Positions 17,512-25,547 of a stretch of 64,000 bases of DNA are shown in pieces; position 1 is the stretch's first letter, and every line of letters begins with the position of its first letter. Origin of the DNA: Elusimicrobiales bacterium (GTDB lineage Bacteria > Elusimicrobiota > Elusimicrobia > Elusimicrobiales > Elusimicrobiaceae); contig JBAZJT010000008.1 of assembly GCA_041651175.1 (NCBI GenBank), positions 42,944 to 106,943 of the forward strand, written 5' to 3'. The notes under the pieces are model-generated. The model ran no database searches and was not told the origin of the DNA. It was given only the letters and a program-made list of their open reading frames with translations. The translations under genes and the position numbers were made by a program.

Positions 17512-19170
17512 ATGCCTATAGCTGAAAAAACCTTCTCCCGCGAACGCATACATGCCGCCATATTGTGGACTGCCTTGGCCTTTGCCTTTCTGTGCGGCAC
17601 ATGGTTGCGTTTCAAGCTGGATACGCTGCCTGCCTCCACGGCGGATACCTGGGGATTCCTCAAGCCGGCAATATCCGCGCTTTACGGCGGCAGCTTCGAA
17701 ACCGTTTTTGGCCGTCCTTTTATTTATCCGGCATTTCTGTATGCGGTGATTGGAATTTTCGGCGATTTCCGGGCGATTGCGGTATTGCAGCATATCGCCG
17801 GAATTATGGCGGGCGGAATTCTTTTGCTGGCGTTGCTGAAGTTGAAAAACCGCATGGGCAGCCTCATGGCGGTTGTGCTGGCGGAAGCCGCCTTTGTTTG
17901 CGTGATAACCGCATTCCTTACAAACAATTGGCAGGCAACGTTGGAACATATGATTGTCAGCGAAGCCATGATGCCGTTTTTCTGCGCGACAGTGTTGTTG
18001 TGTTTCACAGGAATCGCGGCGTCGATTAAAACAGGCAATACGTTTGAGTGGGGAATCGGAATAATAGCTGCGGGCGCGGTGGCTGCGATGTACCAGCCGC
18101 GTTTTCTGCCCATATTCTGTCTCTGCGCGGCCTGCGGCATATACGCGGTAAGGGTTTCCAATGTGTTGCGCGGTGTTGCAACGCGGTCAGCGGCGTTCAC
18201 CGGCGTTGCGCTATTGTCGCTGTGGCTTGCGGGGCAGTATTTCTCGCACAATGACCTGTTTGCCAAAACCACGCCCGGCGACGTGCTTTTTTCGGCCAAT
18301 GCCCGGATTGTGAGTTCGGTCATGGATGATGAGTTGCGTAACCCCTCCTGCGGGGACAGGGAATTTTTGGCGCGGCTGTCCGAAGAACTGAAAGCGCCGG
18401 TAATTCCCGGGTATTTGCAGTGGCGCGGCGCCTGCCGCACGGTGGCGGCTCATTTCAATTACGACGGCGGCAAGGCGCGCTCTTTCGAAATCCGCTGGTT
18501 CATGAAGGCCGTTATGCATCATCCATGGCAGTATATTGCCGATGTGCTGGGCCGGCTGCGCAATCTGTATGGTTGGGACATGCGCATGCTGACAATGCGG
18601 CCGTCGCGCGGGAACGGACTGCCTCTGGCCTTTGCCATGGGAATGGGCGCGAATCAATGGAGGCCATTGCACGGCGGCTGGTATTATGGCGCGCGCGAGC
18701 TTGTGCATCCGTGGTGGCGGGACTCCACCGACTCGTTCTGGATTGCTCAAAACGACTCATTGCTGCGATTGCTGGCGGCGCCGGGACCGCTCAACTGTTA
18801 TCTGGCCGGACTGAAGACTGCCGTGACCGGCAAAAATCCGGATGGGGAAGACGTGCGCATAGGCGGTATCGCGGGCGGAATTTTCGAGAAAGTATTGTTT
18901 TTCAACGTTGCCTTTTTCGTGCCGGGATTAGCGGCAGCCTTGCTTATGGCGGGCATTCTGACATGGCGGCACAAGTGGGACAGGGACCTTGTGTTTCTTG
19001 CGTCGTTGTCGGCATTTTCGCATATATGCGTGCTGTCGTCGGCATTGTTCGGCGCTGTTGTTTTCACATTTGACGACTTGCGGTATTTTCTGGACAGCGC
19101 CTTGTTCATGTATGCAGCGCATTATTGCGGACTGGCTTTTTCCACACTAGCCGCAATGCGGTTTAGATAA
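17512..19170 (+). CDS. Polytopic membrane protein, possible GT-C glycosyltransferase
   Basis: 552 aa with about 9-10 membrane helices. The first helix is followed by a loop with DTLPASTADTWGFLKPAISA, an acidic first loop as in GT39/ArnT-like enzymes, and there is a long extracytoplasmic loop (about residues 250-420) with paired cysteines. ATG 17512 is chosen; an upstream extension would overlap the previous gene. Lies 16 nt behind the YfhO-like gene, probably co-transcribed. Catalytic assignment is inference from topology only. Confidence 0.65.
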   Translation: MPIAEKTFSRERIHAAILWTALAFAFLCGTWLRFKLDTLPASTADTWGFLKPAISALYGGSFETVFGRPFIYPAFLYAVIGIFGDFRAIAVLQHIAGIMAGGILLLALLKLKNRMGSLMAVVLAEAAFVCVITAFLTNNWQATLEHMIVSEAMMPFFCATVLLCFTGIAASIKTGNTFEWGIGIIAAGAVAAMYQPRFLPIFCLCAACGIYAVRVSNVLRGVATRSAAFTGVALLSLWLAGQYFSHNDLFAKTTPGDVLFSANARIVSSVMDDELRNPSCGDREFLARLSEELKAPVIPGYLQWRGACRTVAAHFNYDGGKARSFEIRWFMKAVMHHPWQYIADVLGRLRNLYGWDMRMLTMRPSRGNGLPLAFAMGMGANQWRPLHGGWYYGARELVHPWWRDSTDSFWIAQNDSLLRLLAAPGPLNCYLAGLKTAVTGKNPDGEDVRIGGIAGGIFEKVLFFNVAFFVPGLAAALLMAGILTWRHKWDRDLVFLASLSAFSHICVLSSALFGAVVFTFDDLRYFLDSALFMYAAHYCGLAFSTLAAMRFR

Positions 19171-19230
19171 GGGCGTTCTCCGTCGGTCATTTGACTGGCT
19201 GTCCATGATTGCGCGCATATCCACTCATCT

Positions 19231-19358
19231 TGATTTTCACATGCCGTGGATATGCCCTGCCATGGCGACGCGGCGGCAGAACAAGCTGACGCATGTTTAC
19301 CCGGAAATCGCAGTTGGATAGCGGAATTCGGCGGCGGAGAGCGGGACACTCCTGTGCA
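19231..19358 (-). repeat. Dispersed intergenic repeat, copy B
   Basis: The 325-nt gap 19171-19495 has no gene. It holds the terminal segment CCCGGAAATCGCAGTTGGAT (19300 onward), the short block TGCACAGG (minus strand) and, to the left, a block related to CGGCATGTGRRAA of copies C and D. The order of blocks differs from copy C. Short direct repeats of GAAATTGTTTG (near 19367-19391) follow it. Confidence 0.7.
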
Positions 19359-19442
19359 TAATTTTTGTGAAATTGTTTGCGAAATTGTTTGTTCCTAAGC
19401 AGGCCGAACAATTTCGCAAAAACGCGCGGACAGCGCAGACAT

Positions 19443-19482
19443 AAAAAAAACCGGCGTCCGGGAATGCCCCGGACGCCGGTTT
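19443..19482 (-). terminator. Intrinsic terminator of the GH3 gene
   Basis: AACCGGCGTCCGGG pairs with CCCGGACGCCGGTT around a short loop. On the minus strand it is followed by TTTTTT. It lies 13 nt after the beta-glucosidase stop. Confidence 0.9.
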
Positions 19483-19495
19483 GCCTGCGGTAATT

Positions 19496-21700
19496 CTATT
19501 TCGCAACCAGGAACTGTCCTTCCAGCCCGTCTTCGGAGGAGTTGGAAACCCACACCTTGAAAATGCCGGGCTCCACCGAGAACTTCATGTCCTTGCCGTA
19601 ATAGGCCAGTTCGTCCGGGCCGAGGGTGAATTTCACGGTTTTCTTCTCGGCGGGGGCGAGGGTTACGCGCTCGAAGCCTTTGAGCTCGCGCACGGGGCGC
19701 GACACGCTGGCGACCGGCTGGCGTATGTAGAGCTGAACAACCTCGTCGGCGCTTCTGTCGCCCATGTTCTGCACGGAGGCGGTTACGGTTACCGTGCCGT
19801 TGAGCGGTATGGTGCTTGCGCTTACCGCCAGGTCCGAAATGGCGAACCTGGAATAGCTGAGCCCGTAGCCGAACGGATACAGCGGCGTGTTCGGGATGTC
19901 CAGATAGCGGGAGGCGTACTTCTCGTCCGGCTTGTCCAGCGGGATGGGCCGTCCGGTGTTGAGATGGTTGTAGTATATCGGCACCTGGCCCAGGGCGCGC
20001 GGCCAGGAAACGGGCAGCTTGCCGCCGGGCGACTTGTCGCCGAACAGCACGTCGGCGACTGCGGTTCCGCCCATGGTGCCGGGGTACCAGATTTCCAGTA
20101 TGGCCGGCACATTGGCGGTCAGCCAGTTGATTTCAACGGGCCTGCCGTTCATCAGGACCACCGCCATCGGCTTGCCCGCCGCTGCCAGCGCCTGAACCAG
20201 CTCAAGCTGCCTGCCGGGAAGCGAAATGTCGGAGCGGGAGGTGGCCTCGCCGGTCATATCCGCGTTCTCTCCCACGACCGCCAGGATGAAATCCGCATCC
20301 TTGGCGGCGGCTGCGGCGGCTGCGATATCGTCGTCCTTTGACACATAAGGACCCGCGCCACGGACGTATTTAATCTCCACGCCGGCGCGCGCCGCGCGCG
20401 CCACCAGGCCGCGCAGCACTGTAATCGCATCCGAGGGAACGCCGTCGCCGCACCAGGAGGCGATGGTGGAGGTGGTGTCGTCCGCCAGGTCGCCGGCCAG
20501 AAGCATCTTTTTGACGCCGGAGGGGATGGGCAGAGTGTTTTTGTCGTTTTTAAGCAGCACGAAGGAAGCCACGGCGGAGCGGTAGGCCGCGCCCCTGTTT
20601 TCCGGGGAGAGTATTTCCGTCTTTTCAAGACTCTCATCCACATACGGCTTGTCAAACAGCCCGGCACGCATTTTAACGCGCAGTATGCGGCGGACGGCAT
20701 CGTCTATATCCTTTTTGGCGACCAGTTTGTCCTTGACCAGCGCAACGCCGTTCTCGTTATAAACCTTGCTGACCATCTCCATGTCCATGCCGCCGTTTAG
20801 GGCGACCCGGGCGGCGTCCGCGTCATCGGCGGCGATGCCGTGGCATATCAGTTCCTTGACGGAGGTGTAATCGCTGACAACAAAGCCGTCAAACTTCCAC
20901 TCGCCCTTGAGAATGCCGCGCGTCAGCCACTCGTTTGCGCTGGCGGGAATTCCGTTGAGGGAATCGAACCCGCCCATAAACGTGGCTATGCCCTCGTCAA
21001 CGGCGGCCTTGAAGGGCCGGAGATAAACCTGCCGGAGCGTCCGCTCGGACATGTCAACGGTGTTGTAATCCCGCCCGGCTTCCGCCGCGCCGTAGGCGGC
21101 CCAGTGTTTGGCGCAGGCGGCTATTTTGTCCGGCGCGGAATAATCCTTGCCCTGGAAGCCGCGCACGCGGGCCCTGGCCATGGCGGATCCGAGATAGGGA
21201 TCCTCCCCGGAGCCTTCCACGATTCTGCCCCAGCGCGGATCGCGCGCGATGTCCATCATCGGGGCGAATGTCCAGTGCACGCCGGACGACCGCGCCTCGC
21301 GCGCGGCGACAGCGGAGTCCTCCTCCACTATCTTGGGGCTGAAGGTGGAGGCTTCCGCCAGCGGCACGGGGAAAACGGTCTTGTAGCCGTGAATTACGTC
21401 AAAGCCGAAAATCATGGGGATTTTCAGCCGCGATTCCATCGCCGCGCGCTGCAATTCATTGGTGTTTTTGGCGCCGCGGACGTTGAGGGTGGAGCCTATC
21501 AGCCCCTTGCGGGCAAGCCCCATCACTTCGGGGGTGGCCGCCCCGGAATCGTAATTGCCGTCCAGCTGCTGCATCTGGCCGAGTTTTTCCTCAAGCGTCA
21601 TCTTTGAGAGAATATCGTCTATCCGGCTTTCAATATCCTGCGAGGCGCAGGCCGGCAGGGCTGCCAGCGCAACCGCATACAACACTGCGATTATCTTCAT
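19496..21700 (-). CDS. bglX: Secreted beta-glucosidase, glycoside hydrolase family 3 (BglX-like)
   Basis: 734 aa from ATG 21700, which has AAGGAGA 6 nt upstream; an N-terminal signal peptide (AVLYAVALAALPACA) sends it to the periplasm or outside. GH3 N-domain landmarks: MTLEEKLGQMQQLDGNYDSG, IPMIFGFDVIHGYKTVFPVPLA, KHWAAYGAAEAGRDYN and the nucleophile Asp in FDGFVVSDY. The GH3 C-domain and a Fn3-like end (DEVVQLYIRQP, LKGFERVTLAPAEKK) follow. Hydrolyses terminal beta-glucosyl residues of oligosaccharides; exact substrate not deducible. Monocistronic with its own terminator. Confidence 0.95.
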   Translation of the reverse strand: MKIIAVLYAVALAALPACASQDIESRIDDILSKMTLEEKLGQMQQLDGNYDSGAATPEVMGLARKGLIGSTLNVRGAKNTNELQRAAMESRLKIPMIFGFDVIHGYKTVFPVPLAEASTFSPKIVEEDSAVAAREARSSGVHWTFAPMMDIARDPRWGRIVEGSGEDPYLGSAMARARVRGFQGKDYSAPDKIAACAKHWAAYGAAEAGRDYNTVDMSERTLRQVYLRPFKAAVDEGIATFMGGFDSLNGIPASANEWLTRGILKGEWKFDGFVVSDYTSVKELICHGIAADDADAARVALNGGMDMEMVSKVYNENGVALVKDKLVAKKDIDDAVRRILRVKMRAGLFDKPYVDESLEKTEILSPENRGAAYRSAVASFVLLKNDKNTLPIPSGVKKMLLAGDLADDTTSTIASWCGDGVPSDAITVLRGLVARAARAGVEIKYVRGAGPYVSKDDDIAAAAAAAKDADFILAVVGENADMTGEATSRSDISLPGRQLELVQALAAAGKPMAVVLMNGRPVEINWLTANVPAILEIWYPGTMGGTAVADVLFGDKSPGGKLPVSWPRALGQVPIYYNHLNTGRPIPLDKPDEKYASRYLDIPNTPLYPFGYGLSYSRFAISDLAVSASTIPLNGTVTVTASVQNMGDRSADEVVQLYIRQPVASVSRPVRELKGFERVTLAPAEKKTVKFTLGPDELAYYGKDMKFSVEPGIFKVWVSNSSEDGLEGQFLVAK

Positions 21701-21873
21701 GTTTGTCTCCTTAGTGATTGTGTCTGCCCGACTCTCCCCGCTCCGCCGCCACAGTTGAAGCAGGCCATTATGGAATCCGGCATGTCGCGGATTCAAAACC
21801 GATTCCATTATACCCAAAATTGCGGCGCAAGACACGCGGCCTTCAAATTTGTAGAATTATCCGAAGGCTGGCT

Positions 21874-22647
21874 ATGCTCAAAATAATAGGGTACACGATA
21901 GACATTTTAATCGCTTCGGCGATAATATACCGGCTTATACTCATCATAAAGGGCACCCGCGCCATGCAGGTGCTCTGGGGCATTCTGCTGCTGGCTTTTA
22001 TCACCGTGTCGGCGGACGTGCTGGGGCTCAAGGCCACCGCCTTCCTGCTGACCCAGTTCTGGGTGGCCGGGATAGTGGTGCTGGTGATAGTGTTCCAGCC
22101 GGAGCTGCGGCTTGCGCTGGCCGAGCTGGGCAGCCAGCCGCTGGGAAACATCCTGGTCTCGCATGAGTTTGATTTCATCAAGGAACTGATGGGCGCAGTG
22201 CGCTACTGCATGGCAAACAAAATCGGCATGCTGGTGGTGCTGGAGCAGGAAACCGGACTGCGCGACTTCGTGCGCACAGGCACCACCATAAACGGCGTCG
22301 TAACAAAAGAGCTGCTCATCTCCATTTTCATGAACAAAACGCCGCTGCACGACGGCGCGGCCATAGTGTCGGACAACCGGCTCATATCCGCGGCGTGCAT
22401 ACTGCCGCTTTCGCAGGAGCAGACGGTTTCCAAGATATTCGGCATGCGCCACCGCGCCGCTCTGGGCATAACGGAGATATCGGACGCGGTGGTGCTTGTA
22501 GTCTCCGAGGAGCGGGGCGAGCTGGCCCTGGTGCGCGGCGGACGAATACAAACCCCCGTGGACCCCGACGACACGGAAAAGCGGCTGCTGGACCTTTACC
22601 GCTCCAAGGCGGAGAAGAACCTGCTGCGGCGCGCGCCGCGAGGCTGA
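21874..22647 (+). CDS. cdaA: Diadenylate cyclase CdaA
   Basis: Makes cyclic di-AMP from two ATP. 257 aa with three N-terminal membrane helices (residues about 5-75) and a DAC domain. The catalytic signatures are present: PLHDGAAI with D160 and RHR at 192-194 (GMRHRAALG). Followed after 4 nt by a 33-codon gene resembling the anchor of the CdaA regulator CdaR, then by glmM. The cdaA-cdaR-glmM order is known from Firmicutes and links c-di-AMP to cell-wall precursor synthesis. A TAGAAT box at 21852-21857 may be the promoter. Confidence 0.95.
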   Translation: MLKIIGYTIDILIASAIIYRLILIIKGTRAMQVLWGILLLAFITVSADVLGLKATAFLLTQFWVAGIVVLVIVFQPELRLALAELGSQPLGNILVSHEFDFIKELMGAVRYCMANKIGMLVVLEQETGLRDFVRTGTTINGVVTKELLISIFMNKTPLHDGAAIVSDNRLISAACILPLSQEQTVSKIFGMRHRAALGITEISDAVVLVVSEERGELALVRGGRIQTPVDPDDTEKRLLDLYRSKAEKNLLRRAPRG

Positions 22648-22651
22648 TTTT

Positions 22652-22753
22652 ATGAAAATTCCCGATGTTATAAAACGCGACTGGCAGGTAATGCTGGTTT
22701 CCGTCGCGCTGGCGGTGCTGGTCTGGCTGCTGGCCAGCCGCAGGCACGGATAA
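22652..22753 (+). CDS. 33-residue membrane peptide in the cdaR position (mini-CdaR)
   Basis: An ATG-to-TAA frame of 33 codons fits exactly between cdaA (4 nt before) and glmM (2 nt after). It encodes a basic N-terminus (KIPDVIKRDWQ), one hydrophobic helix (VMLVSVALAVLVWLLA) and ends SRRHG. The helix and the preceding KxxW resemble the N-terminal anchor of YbbR/CdaR proteins, whose extracytoplasmic YbbR repeats are entirely missing. GAGG lies about 9 nt upstream. Either a relic of cdaR or a small membrane regulator of CdaA. Gene reality rests on position, frame and composition. Confidence 0.65.
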   Translation: MKIPDVIKRDWQVMLVSVALAVLVWLLASRRHG

Positions 22754-22755
22754 CG

Positions 22756-24105
22756 ATGGGCGAACATTTCGGCACCGACGGCATACGCGGCATTCCGGGG
22801 AAATTCCCCCTGGTTGAGGATTTCGTGGTCCGGCTGGGGCGCGAGGCCGCGCGCGCCGTGGGCGGGAAAAACGGCGGTTCGGTGATAATCGCGCGGGACA
22901 CGCGCCTCTCCGGCGAGAAACTGCGGGACTGGCTGGCGCGCGGAATGCGCGCGGCGGGGTTTGAGCCGCTGGACACAGGCATAGCCCCCACGCCGGCGGT
23001 TTCCTATCTTGTGCCGCAGGAAAAGGCGGCGTTCGGCGCGGTCATCTCGGCCAGCCACAACCCGCCGGAGTTCAACGGGATAAAATTTTTCTCCGCCGCC
23101 GGCGTGAAGCTGGACGAAACCGCCGAAAACGCGATAGAGGCCGCCATCGCCGCCGGCGGCGAGGCCGCGCCGGACGATAAAGCCGCCAACCTGAAACTTC
23201 CCGGACGGTTGACCGTTCCCAAACCGGATTATGTCCGGGATTACGAGAATTTCATAGTGGAAACCGCCGGCGTCAGGCTGGACGGGATGAAAATAGTCGT
23301 TGACTGCGCCAACGGCGCGGCCTACGACATAGCGCCCAGGGCCTTTGAACGGCTGGGCGCGCGGGTAACGGCAATCAATTGCTCCGCCGACGGCGAAAAA
23401 ATCAACCGCAACTGCGGCGCGCTGCACCCGCAGACGATGTGCGCCAAAACCGCCGCACTGGGGGCCGACTGCGGCTTCAGCCTGGACGGCGACGCCGACC
23501 GCGTTATTTTTTCAGACGAAACCGGCGCCGTTCTGGACGGCGACGACATCATCGCCATGGCCGCGCTGGAGCTTAAAAAAGAGGGGCGGCTCAAACACGA
23601 CAAGGTCGCCCTTACCGTAATGTCCAATCTGGGCATCGTAAACGGGTTGAAAAAACTTGGCGTCTCCTGCGAGCTTACGCAGGTGGGCGACAAATACATT
23701 TCCCAGGCGATGGAAAAAGAGGGGCTCTCGCTTGGCGGGGAAGCCTCCGGCCATATCATATTCAGGGATTTCCTGCCCACCGGGGACGGGCTGCTGTCCG
23801 CCGTGCAGGCCATAGCCCTGCTTAAACGCTCCGGCATGAAAATGAGCGATTACGGCAGGCTGCTGCCGAAGTATCCGCAATTGCTCAAAGCCGTAACGGT
23901 GAAAGAAAAAATACCGCTGGAAAACGTCGCGGGTTTTGACGAGATGCTCAGAAAGCAGGAGAGGACGCTCTCCGGCGGAAGAATTGTGGTGCGCTACTCC
24001 GGCACGGAGCCGAAGCTGCGCGTTCTTGTGGAAGGGCCGGACCGCGCCGCGGTGGAGCGCGCCTGCGAAAGCATCCTGGATTTTTACACCGCGCGCGCCG
24101 CATAA
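22756..24105 (+). CDS. glmM: Phosphoglucosamine mutase
   Basis: Interconverts glucosamine-6-P and glucosamine-1-P on the way to UDP-GlcNAc. 449 aa, normal length. N-terminal FGTDGIRG, active-site phosphoserine S100 in ISASHNPPEFNGIKFF, metal loop DGDADR, sugar-binding GEASGH and phosphate-binding RYSGTEPKLRV are all present. Co-transcribed with cdaA; CdaA and GlmM are known to interact in Firmicutes. glmS, the preceding pathway step, lies 1.4 kb downstream on the same strand. Confidence 0.98.
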   Translation: MGEHFGTDGIRGIPGKFPLVEDFVVRLGREAARAVGGKNGGSVIIARDTRLSGEKLRDWLARGMRAAGFEPLDTGIAPTPAVSYLVPQEKAAFGAVISASHNPPEFNGIKFFSAAGVKLDETAENAIEAAIAAGGEAAPDDKAANLKLPGRLTVPKPDYVRDYENFIVETAGVRLDGMKIVVDCANGAAYDIAPRAFERLGARVTAINCSADGEKINRNCGALHPQTMCAKTAALGADCGFSLDGDADRVIFSDETGAVLDGDDIIAMAALELKKEGRLKHDKVALTVMSNLGIVNGLKKLGVSCELTQVGDKYISQAMEKEGLSLGGEASGHIIFRDFLPTGDGLLSAVQAIALLKRSGMKMSDYGRLLPKYPQLLKAVTVKEKIPLENVAGFDEMLRKQERTLSGGRIVVRYSGTEPKLRVLVEGPDRAAVERACESILDFYTARAA

Positions 24106-24118
24106 ACAGGAGGGTTTT

Positions 24119-24841
24119 ATGAAAATCAAACTGGGAATAAACATAGACCATGTCGCGACATTGAGGCAGGCGCGCGGAATCGGCAAGCCCGATATCGCGG
24201 AAGCCGCCAAAATCTGCCTGGCAGCGGGGGCGGATTTCATAGTCTGCCATCTGCGCGGGGACAGGCGCCACATACAGGACGCGGACGTTTTCCTTCTCAA
24301 AAAGAAAATAGGCGCAAAGCGCATTCACCTGGAAATGGCCTGCACGCCGGAGATGGAGCGCATCGCGCTAAAGCTCAAGCCGCGTTCGGTCTGCATAGTG
24401 CCGGAAAGGCCGGACGAGCTTACCACTCATGGCGGGCTTGCTTTGTCCGGCAAAAACGCGGCGAAGGCGGCCCAATGCGTCAAAAAACTGCGCCGCGCCG
24501 GAATAGGGGTCAGCCTTTTCATAGAGCCCTCCGCCGCGTCGGTGCGCGCCGCGCGCGCCGCCGGCTCCGATACGGTGGAGCTTTGCACCAAGGCGTACGC
24601 CGAGGCTTTCGGCGGCAAAAACGAGGCCGCCGCGCTGGAGAATCTTGAAGTGGCAGCCGTGCTGGCGCGCGAAATGAAGCTGCATATACACAGCGGCCAC
24701 GGGCTGGATTACCGCAATGTCCGCGCCGCCGCGCATATTGAGGGGACGGAATGCCTCAATATCGGTTTCTCCGTCATCTCCCGCGCCATGTTTGCCGGCC
24801 TGGGCCGCGCCGTGGCGGAAATGAAAACGCTTGTCGCATAA
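24119..24841 (+). CDS. pdxJ: Pyridoxine 5'-phosphate synthase
   Basis: Condenses 1-deoxyxylulose-5-P with 3-amino-2-oxopropyl phosphate to form pyridoxine phosphate. 240 aa. Landmarks: LGINIDHVATLRQARG at the N-terminus, HLRGDRRHIQDADV, ELCTKAYAE, HSGHGLDYRNV and the C-terminal NIGFSVISRAMFAGL. The ATG has AGGAGGG 5 nt upstream. It follows glmM by 13 nt. Family members usually show HLREDRRH; here Glu is Gly (HLRGDRRH). Confidence 0.96.
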   Translation: MKIKLGINIDHVATLRQARGIGKPDIAEAAKICLAAGADFIVCHLRGDRRHIQDADVFLLKKKIGAKRIHLEMACTPEMERIALKLKPRSVCIVPERPDELTTHGGLALSGKNAAKAAQCVKKLRRAGIGVSLFIEPSAASVRAARAAGSDTVELCTKAYAEAFGGKNEAAALENLEVAAVLAREMKLHIHSGHGLDYRNVRAAAHIEGTECLNIGFSVISRAMFAGLGRAVAEMKTLVA

Positions 24842-24867
24842 GCGCGGACGACAGAAAAGGCGGGAAG

Positions 24868-25521
24868 ATGGGAATAGTGTTCGCGCCGGGTTGCGCATTG
24901 ATGATATACAAGCCGGAGCTGGCCGGGCGGATTCTTGGCTTTCTGAATAAGGAATTGGGACCGGTAAGCGAGCATTTGACCTGTTGCAGGCACGCGCCGG
25001 ATCTGCCAGCCGGAACACAAATCATCAATGTTTGCGCCGGCTGCGACAGGCGGTACCGGACGCTTTACGAAGGCATCAGCACGATTTCACTCTGGGAAGT
25101 CCTGTGCAAAAGCGGCAGCTTTCCGTTTCCGAATTACAGCGGGGAGGAAATGACCGTGCTGGACGCCTGCCCGGCCAGAGACCAGGCAAGAATTCACGAC
25201 GCTCTCCGGTATTTGCTGGCGAAAATGAACATCCGGGTGACGGAACCGTCCAAAACCAGAACCGGCGGCGCCTGCTGCGGCGACAGCTTGTACGGGCAGC
25301 TTCCCCCGGAGCAGGTCAAACAGTCCATGAGGAAAAGGGCGGACGAAATGCCCGCCGAAAATGTCGTGGTTTATTGCGTATCCTGCGTAAAAGCCATGCA
25401 TATCGGCGGCAAAAAACCGCGCCATATGGCGGACCTCCTGTTTGGCGATAATACCGCCGCGGGAATATGCGAGCCGGATGAATGGCATGCGGAGTTGGAC
25501 AAATTCATCGACTCGCATTGA
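24868..25521 (+). CDS. Stand-alone CCG-domain (HdrB/GlpC-like) cysteine-rich protein
   Basis: 217 aa with two cysteine-rich modules of the kind that bind Fe-S clusters in heterodisulfide reductase subunit B, GlpC and lactate-oxidation proteins. First: APGC, HLTCC and CAGC. Second: LDACP, GACCG and YCVSC. No ferredoxin domain, flavin domain or partner subunit is encoded nearby. A redox or thiol-disulfide role is likely but the partner is unknown. Start 24868 is chosen for its spacing from AAAGG and because it begins directly with the first module (GIVFAPGCA). Confidence 0.8.
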   Translation: MGIVFAPGCALMIYKPELAGRILGFLNKELGPVSEHLTCCRHAPDLPAGTQIINVCAGCDRRYRTLYEGISTISLWEVLCKSGSFPFPNYSGEEMTVLDACPARDQARIHDALRYLLAKMNIRVTEPSKTRTGGACCGDSLYGQLPPEQVKQSMRKRADEMPAENVVVYCVSCVKAMHIGGKKPRHMADLLFGDNTAAGICEPDEWHAELDKFIDSH

Positions 25522-25547
25522 CCTGGCGGCAAGTTCAAGGAGCTTTC

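Noticed and set aside
25522..25547. glmS ribozyme
   Set aside because: Only 26 nt separate glmS from the preceding gene.
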